From the NCBI GenBank assembly GCA_020026285.1, contig JAHHQS010000125.1:1-11753 (forward strand): a DNA stretch of 11,753 bases. The letters run 5' to 3'. Positions 7,648-11,753 of this stretch are shown one piece after another; position 1 is the stretch's first letter, and the number at the start of each line of letters is the position of its first letter. The notes beneath the pieces were generated by a model. It did no database searches, had not been told where the DNA came from, and saw only the letters and a program-made list of their open reading frames with translations. This DNA is from Parabacteroides sp. (GTDB lineage Bacteria > Bacteroidota > Bacteroidia > Bacteroidales > Tannerellaceae). The translations under genes and the position numbers were made by a program.

Positions 7648-7791
7648 TTAACAGCCCTTGGAGTAACATGCCGCACTATAGCAAACGCCACTCCAACAAT
7701 CAGCTTCATAGGTAGCCATTGGCGCAATGCCCGCACATAATTGGACTTGCGATAATTCGCCTAAAACCTTTTTCCTAAGTTTGATTTTCAT
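7648..7791 (-). CDS. Cys-rich RiPP precursor peptide 1 (47 aa)
   Basis: This peptide starts at ATG 7791 and overlaps the last 17 bases of the ferredoxin-fusion gene in another frame; an AGGAGG site lies just upstream inside that gene. It begins MKIKLRKKVLGELS, a basic leader start, continues LCAGIAPMATYEAD, and ends DC-WSGV-C-YSAA-C-YSKG-C. The tail is three tandem five-residue units, Cys-(Trp/Tyr)-Ser-x-x, closed by a terminal Cys (32, 37, 42, 47). It is the same length as precursor 2 and identical at residues 18-39, but differs at most of residues 3-17 and at core residues 40, 41 and 45. Its place between a radical SAM/ferredoxin pair and a protease/exporter set marks it as the substrate. 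Sactipeptide- or ranthipeptide-type thioether bonds are the likeliest modification, but this is inferred. Confidence 0.88.
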   Translation of the reverse strand: MKIKLRKKVLGELSQVQLCAGIAPMATYEADCWSGVCYSAACYSKGC

Positions 7792-8239
7792 CAGAACCTC
7801 CTACATTACAATCAAATATATTTTTGTTGGCTTTCACCGGACACTCTAACAAACAATTCGAACAGTTATTACATTCATCGATTTTAACAGGTATAGGATA
7901 AGGATACTTATCTTGAACTACTTTTAATTCTCCGTGTGGACACAGTTGTACACAAGCTAAACACCCTATACACATATTGCTATTTACTATATCGTCAACA
8001 TTACGGTACCCATCAATTATTGCCTGTTCAATAATCTTGGCAATTCTTTCTTTAGTACTAAAATATTGAAACAGTAAGTATTCATCTGGAATTCCAACAT
8101 CGAATTCATTTTCTATCGAAACAACTAGTTGAACAAATTGCAATGAATCCATACTCGACAGTAATTCATTCTGAGTCGCATCATCCGGATCATAAATACC
8201 ATTCATTTCCAAAACGGCATCCAATTTATTTAATATCAT
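7775..8239 (-). CDS. Acyl-carrier-like domain fused to a 2[4Fe-4S] ferredoxin
   Basis: The protein has 154 residues from ATG 8239, which overlaps the radical SAM stop codon as ATGA; GGGAGG precedes it by seven bases. Residues 1 to about 78 form an acyl-carrier-like helical domain with the motif MDSLQFVQLV. Ser32 occupies the phosphopantetheine-attachment position. Residues 88-135 form a bacterial ferredoxin: CIGCLACVQLCP (Cys90, 93, 96, 100) and CNNCSNCLLECP (Cys123, 126, 129, 133), each able to hold one [4Fe-4S] cluster. The clostridial Cys-rich peptide systems include an 'acyl carrier-related protein' (TIGR04069, from memory); here such a domain is joined to an electron carrier. The simplest role is to dock on the maturase or precursor and deliver electrons for SAM cleavage. 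Whether Ser32 carries a pantetheine arm is unknown. Confidence 0.88.
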   Translation of the reverse strand: MILNKLDAVLEMNGIYDPDDATQNELLSSMDSLQFVQLVVSIENEFDVGIPDEYLLFQYFSTKERIAKIIEQAIIDGYRNVDDIVNSNMCIGCLACVQLCPHGELKVVQDKYPYPIPVKIDECNNCSNCLLECPVKANKNIFDCNVGGSDENQT

Positions 8240-9597
8240 ATAGACACCTCCCAAAACTTATTGCAAGAATTATAGCTTTCAATTTCTAGATAATCTAAAA
8301 CTCTTTGTTTAAACGATACACATTTATGTTTCATTATACCCTGTATTCTTGCAGCGCCACAAGAAGTCGATAAACAGAGAGGGAAACATGCACAATCGTA
8401 ACATTCCGTCAGTGGCGCATCAAATATCCATTTCTTTTCTTTTTTCGAATCGAATGTAATGTTTCCATCCGAATCAATATTTCCAACGCGATTATCTTCG
8501 AAACCTTCTAATTTGAAATCGCATTTCAGTATATCTCCATTTGCATCTATTGTATAGCCATGTCTAGTTCCAGCCCAACAATCATTATGTGCAAATAACA
8601 AGTTAGTCCAGGCCTTAAAGTCTAATTTATCACTATACTTTTTCATAATCTCAGACACATCTTTTTCATGAATTAGCTCTTTTTTTAATTGTTCAGCTTT
8701 CATGAAATCGCTATCTTTATAACTCCAATCAAATACGGGAATAAATGAGAAGCAAAATCTTCTATCATCTCCAAAATTTCTATAAAATAGATCAACAATT
8801 TCATCGGCTCTCTCAACCAGTTCCCGTGTGAAATTTATCCTTATTGTTATTGAAAACATCTGATATTTTATGTTTTCTTTTATTTGTTTCAAATTATGGA
8901 ATATTTGTTCAAATGATGATTCTCCGTTTTTAAGTACTCTTTGTTTAATATCAGGAAGACCATCTATCGATATTTGATACGTAACCACATTATACTTATA
9001 CAATTCCTTAAAGGTTTCCAAATCCAACAAATAGCCATTAGTAATAATCCCACATCCATATGTAAATTTGTATTTTTTCTTTAATTCGTTAAGTTTTTCA
9101 GAAAAATATTTTATACCTTTGAGTCCCATAAGAGGCTCGCCACCAAACCAACGAATCTTCACATTCTCATAATGATGCTGCTTTATTTTTTCCTCAATAA
9201 ATAGAATCAGAGCATCATATTGGTTGAAGTTCAAATAATATGTTTCTCTCTTCTGAAAGCAGTATACACAACTAAAATTACATTGATTGGTAGTCAGTAT
9301 AACGATATCAAGACGCTTGTTATTAGTCACTGCTGTTTCATAAATATCATTTATTGTATCATCAGAAGATCCATCTTGAGTAGTGATAATTCCACCTTCA
9401 ATCATCTTTTCAATATCACTCTGTTGCATCCTAGAGATCAAATCCATTGTTAATTCGCGTAAATCAGTCTGCGATGATGATTTGTTATTTATTTTGTAAA
9501 GGCTATTAGAAACTGCATTTGTTACCAAAAGATTGCCATACTTATCGTGAGTAGTAATATTAAACCTCGACAATCGATAATCGTTCAAATTAATCAT
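8236..9597 (-). CDS. Radical SAM/SPASM peptide maturase (CcpM-like)
   Basis: The protein has 453 residues from ATG 9597 behind GGAGGG. Residues 1-95 form an N-terminal region typical of peptide maturases. The radical SAM core follows, with CNFSCVYC (Cys106, 110, 113), which binds the SAM [4Fe-4S] cluster, and GGEPL (152-156), which contacts SAM. The C-terminal SPASM domain shows Cys340, Cys359, then CYDCACFPLC (399, 402, 404, 408), Cys413 and Cys426, enough for two auxiliary iron-sulfur clusters. Enzymes of this architecture make thioether (Cys to alpha, beta or gamma carbon) or carbon-carbon crosslinks in RiPPs. The substrates are probably the two Cys-rich peptides encoded 445 bases downstream. 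Length and neighbours fit the clostridial 'Cys-rich peptide radical SAM maturase' (CcpM, TIGR04068) group, recalled from memory. It is the first gene of the operon and overlaps the next by four bases. Confidence 0.9.
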   Translation of the reverse strand: MINLNDYRLSRFNITTHDKYGNLLVTNAVSNSLYKINNKSSSQTDLRELTMDLISRMQQSDIEKMIEGGIITTQDGSSDDTINDIYETAVTNNKRLDIVILTTNQCNFSCVYCFQKRETYYLNFNQYDALILFIEEKIKQHHYENVKIRWFGGEPLMGLKGIKYFSEKLNELKKKYKFTYGCGIITNGYLLDLETFKELYKYNVVTYQISIDGLPDIKQRVLKNGESSFEQIFHNLKQIKENIKYQMFSITIRINFTRELVERADEIVDLFYRNFGDDRRFCFSFIPVFDWSYKDSDFMKAEQLKKELIHEKDVSEIMKKYSDKLDFKAWTNLLFAHNDCWAGTRHGYTIDANGDILKCDFKLEGFEDNRVGNIDSDGNITFDSKKEKKWIFDAPLTECYDCACFPLCLSTSCGAARIQGIMKHKCVSFKQRVLDYLEIESYNSCNKFWEVSI

Positions 9598-9689
9598 ATT
9601 ATTTTCCCTCCAATATGTAAAAAATTAAAAGAGTAAAAAGCTTATTACTGGCATATACAAAAAATCAAATCAAGTACTTTTGCGTGTTT

Positions 9690-9715
9690 TTGATGATAAA
9701 TGATAAACTATAACA
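9690..9715 (-). promoter_or_regulatory. Tentative extended -10 promoter and tandem TTTATCAT repeat
   Basis: On the minus strand, TGTTATAGT (9707-9715) resembles an extended -10 element (TGnTATAAT). No good -35 box lies at the right distance. It is about 110 bases before the maturase start. Directly after it, TTTATCAT occurs twice in tandem with a one-base overlap, at the place of a start-site operator. Both are weak calls from pattern only in an AT-rich background. Confidence 0.25.
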
Positions 9716-9832
9716 AGATTTTGATGTTCTCTTACCAGTCAAACAGCATTATGCAACCACTGCAATCTAATTTTAACGACCTTATCGGACAATCAAACAA
9801 CAGAAGTTAATAAAACACCTATCATGCTTAAA

Positions 9833-9964
9833 CTATTCCTCGAACATCAAATCATAGATGCGATCCTCTTTTTTGCTGTATCCCAGTAGATTTCTAACCC
9901 TAATATTCCACCAATCATATTTTACCTCATCACGAATTCTACGCAATAGAATCGTCCGCTTTCG
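9833..9964 (-). pseudogene. C-terminal scrap of an unidentified protein
   Basis: A 43-codon open frame without a start ends at TAG 9833. Its translation has a protein-like composition, with many charged residues and two adjacent Trp: IRDEVKYDWWNIRVRNLLG, then a short basic and acidic tail ending in MFEE. A stop codon lies immediately before it, and no ribosome binding site is visible. It looks like the 3' end of a gene lost when the neighbouring IS or the operon moved in. I do not recognise the family. Confidence 0.3.
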
Positions 9965-10072
9965 TTAAAATCAGACACAATTCGATTAGTCACAGATAAC
10001 GTATTGATGATATAGTAGCTATTTTCTTATTAAAACGAATAATCACTCATTAGTTCACAGACATCTATCTTG

Positions 10073-10108
10073 GCCTACGTCAAGGGAAGTTCGCAAAAAG
10101 GGTTCCTG
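10073..10108. repeat. IS256-family terminal inverted repeat (right copy, inner end)
   Basis: It begins GCCTACGTCAAGGGAAG. It matches the reverse complement of 1941-1976 except at two positions (C/T at the sixth base, A/T at the sixteenth). It marks the right boundary of the bracketed 8.1-kb segment. Confidence 0.8.
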
Positions 10109-10118
10109 TAAAATGGGA

Positions 10119-11057
10119 TTAAGCTGCAATCTGCAGCGTTGCCTCAATGGATTCTTTGCTGAGGCATGCCCTCGAGACGGACCAGTCCTCCGCATACTCC
10201 ATCAGATAGGTGGTCACCAGACGGACATAAGATGCCTCATTGGGAGAGATCCCAACTACACTGGTGCGTCTTGGGATCTCACGATTCAATCGTACGATAA
10301 TGTCGGAAGACGAAATCTTCCGAGCATCCAGTTTCGGGAATTGATAGAAAGTCAGTGAGTCTTTCAGTCCGTTTTCTAAACACGAGATCGCTTCAGAAAA
10401 TCGTTTAACATAGGTATCTATCATTTCGTATGCACGCTTTTTGGCGAGACCTGCAGTATGGACCAGCCATAACAGCAGCGAAGGCTTTCTTCTCTCTTTG
10501 TGGCACATAGGCCAGAGTATTCCGCATAAATTAGACCTTGCAGCGTTGCTAGAAAGCCCCAAGAAAGGACTCACGAATGGCGGCAACTAGACCGGTATAA
10601 GCATCTGAAACGACCAGTTTAGTCGTAGTCAACCACACTTTTTCTGGCTCTGGAACAGAATGTGACACGCATCTCTGTACTCCTCTGCCATAGATCCCAT
10701 AGCAATAATATCCCTGTGGTCATTTTCGTCTACGCAACATATAACAAACACTGCCACACTGAAGATTCTTCTGTCAACATGGACTTTTTGTACAGTGCAT
10801 CTATCCATAGAACAGGATATAGCCGCTTTGTCTGAGCTTGGGTACCATGAGGTACATCGTTCCCATATGGGTATCCAGACATCGGGGACGGTATCCACTG
10901 CGGTAGCCGCTCGACTATCCGTACGCTCACTTTTCTCCACACCCATCTGCTGATTCACCTCAACCTCCATATGCTGCGTACAAATTCATTCCAGCATAGG
11001 ATCCATTTGAGTGATACATTGCAGTAGCAATCTGTAGTATTCCTCTTGTGATTTATT
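10119..11057 (-). pseudogene. IS256-family transposase, multiply broken
   Basis: Pieces in different frames add up to a mutator-type transposase: KSQEEYYRLLLQ and TQMDPMLE near 11050-10990, an in-frame stop, MEVEVNQQMGVEKSERTDSR (from 10970), a frameshift into SGYRPRCLDTHMGTMYLMVPKLRQSG, then a jump straight to YPVLWIDALYKK that skips roughly 60 residues. After that come VVSDAYTGLVAA, two stop codons around QRCKV, a further short deletion, and an open C-terminal part from 10586 to the stop at 10119 ending SIEATLQIAA. The first two catalytic Asp remain, but the last motif reads DIIVRLNREIPRRT, with Val where the left copy has Glu. The element cannot supply transposase. The original start codon near 11057 also appears lost. 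Confidence 0.85.
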
Positions 11058-11114
11058 AGAGTCTCTCCCTTGTAATGATGATTATTTTGACAACGATCAT
11101 TTTACAGGAGCCCT

Positions 11115-11466
11115 AATGGCTTGTCTATTTTATATTCGAACTTTCGCAAACTTAATTATAAGCTATCCCTATACCCGAAAAACTGTTTGGATGACTTGTT
11201 GCCTTTCTATGTTTTCTTGGAGCTAAATGCCCGCAAGAGATCATTTTCCAGCACGATTAAGTGCTATTTACGGGATTCTCAGATGAATTAGCATGGTGGG
11301 TATCTTCCAAAATGAAAGTTCGGATTTTCGTGGAGCGTGATTGTCCATGCTCCAACTTGGTCTCTTCATAGATTTTGAGCGCTTTACAAAATTGTTCTTG
11401 CCAATATACATTGTTTATCCATCTCTGCTATAATATTCAGCCATGTTTTTCATTTGCCACATAGTC
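11115..11466. other. Degenerate stretch, no supported gene
   Basis: On the minus strand short frames carry protein-like pieces (for example NNVYWQEQFCKALKIYEE, near 11370-11420) but are interrupted by stops. They may be decayed downstream sequence of the partial gene that ends at 11467. I see no RNA gene, strong terminator or repeat. Confidence 0.3.
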
Positions 11467-11753
11467 TTACAATAAAGCTAAGAATTTTTCCATCAAATAG
11501 GAGCTTTCCTCAAAATTATGATACGCTTCTGCAAATTCTGCATATGTGCAACACATATCCGTTCTGTATAACCCCGTAATGTCATGATCACAATAATATA
11601 ACAAACTCTCTTCATCATCGTATCCGTAAAACATCAATTCATGATTGTGAGCCTTATTTTGGAATCCATAAGATTTTATAAAAAGCCTATCGACCATAAT
11701 GATTAACACTTTTCCCAAATCTATCTGTTGCTTCACGAAATTCAGAATATCTA
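11467..11753 (-). CDS. Partial gene, possibly BtrH-N-type cysteine-peptidase-like protein (C-terminal part)
   Basis: The frame is open to the window edge and stops at TAA 11467. A GTG at 11736 could be read as a start, but the codons before it (DILNFV) fit the same protein and no binding site is visible, so the gene most likely begins outside the window. The visible part has GKVLIIMVDRLFI, a hydrophobic strand, then HNHELMFYGYDDEE followed by YYCDHD and a helix (YAEFAEAYHNF). The order, a V-x-V-D strand, then HE/H-x-hydrophobic-GYDDE, then a second D, is what I recall from BtrH N-terminal-like and related papain-fold domains found in peptide and antibiotic clusters. Such proteins usually continue for another 100 or more residues; the stop here and the broken frames downstream suggest a C-terminal truncation. 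The family call is tentative. Confidence 0.4.
   Translation of the reverse strand, partial: DILNFVKQQIDLGKVLIIMVDRLFIKSYGFQNKAHNHELMFYGYDDEESLLYYCDHDITGLYRTDMCCTYAEFAEAYHNFEESSYLMEKFLALL

Larger units (their letters stand above)
9598..10072. other. Upstream region of the peptide operon
   Basis: This AT-rich stretch of about 470 bases lies between the first operon gene and the inner end of the right IS remnant. It holds a tentative promoter for the operon (9690-9715) and the decayed gene scrap at 9833-9964. I see no intact gene and no dedicated regulator gene, so control of the operon cannot be assigned to a protein in this window. Confidence 0.5.
10073..11114 (-). mobile_element. IS256-family insertion sequence remnant (right copy), decayed
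   Basis: The remnant runs from a 36-bp terminal repeat at 10073-10108 to a partial left end. The inner repeat segment AGGGTTCCTGTAAAATG (10099-10115) recurs inverted at 11098-11114 with one mismatch, but the outer part of that left end is lost. The span of about 1.04 kb is shorter than a full element because the transposase gene has internal deletions. Orientation is opposite to the left copy, so both elements point their right ends at the peptide operon. No target-site duplication is visible. Confidence 0.75.

Noticed and set aside
7484..7735. Direct repeat suggestive of a CRISPR-like or regulatory repeat
   Set aside because: Two near-identical stretches of about 70 bases are the duplicated coding parts of the two precursor genes; there are only two units and no spacer structure.
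7474..7791. Lanthipeptide interpretation of the Cys- and Ser-containing precursors
   Set aside because: No LanB, LanC, LanM or LanKC-type enzyme is in the window; a radical SAM/SPASM enzyme with a ferredoxin is, so radical-based crosslinking is favoured.
8240..8254. Earlier TTG start for the ferredoxin fusion
   Set aside because: The extra codons span the GGGAGG binding site that serves ATG 8239.
10113..10358. Plus-strand open frame over the right transposase
   Set aside because: It is antisense to a clearly recognisable transposase fragment and has no recognisable product.

Overview
The window looks like an accessory region of an anaerobic Firmicute, most likely a gut or rumen clostridium (class Clostridia). 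The reasons are strong GGAGG ribosome binding sites, frequent TTG starts, IS256-family (mutator-type) insertion sequences, and a peptide-maturation gene set that I know mainly from Clostridia. The genus cannot be read from the sequence. The central 7.5 kb is visibly AT-rich, while the flanks, with their IS remnants and tRNA fragment, are clearly richer in GC. This fits an acquired module.

Left flank (1-1976): a bidirectional terminator sits beside a 3' fragment of tRNA-Trp (anticodon CCA) with no 5' half, a typical scar of tRNA-targeted integration. Next come a solitary IS256-type inverted-repeat end (558-590), a frameshifted gene for a small membrane-anchored DUF5028-like protein (590-1191, minus), and the 3' two thirds of an IS256-family transposase gene (plus) ending at an inverted repeat (1941-1976).

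Core (2071-9597, all minus): a compact operon for a ribosomally made, post-translationally modified peptide (RiPP). In transcription order it encodes: a radical SAM/SPASM maturase; a fusion of an acyl-carrier-like domain with a 2[4Fe-4S] ferredoxin, overlapping the maturase gene by ATGA; two 47-residue Cys-rich precursor peptides too short for ordinary ORF calling; a fusion of a subtilisin-like S8 protease with a P-loop-bearing peptide-maturation domain; and two ABC half-exporters, probably a heterodimer. Inferred division of labour: the maturase, fed electrons by the ferredoxin domain, crosslinks the Cys-aromatic-Ser repeats of the precursors; the S8 domain removes the leader; the ABC pair exports the product. 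The set resembles the clostridial CcpM / CLI_3235-type Cys-rich peptide systems, but the two fusions and the C-[WY]-S-x-x repeat core look distinctive.

Right flank (9598-11753): about 470 bases of upstream DNA with a tentative promoter and a scrap of a decayed gene; a second, heavily mutated IS256-family copy (minus) whose 36-bp end matches the left copy at 34 of 36 positions in inverted orientation; degenerate DNA; and, running off the window edge, the end of a gene that may belong to the BtrH-N-type cysteine-peptidase-like group. The two inverted IS remnants bracket the operon like a fossil composite transposon.
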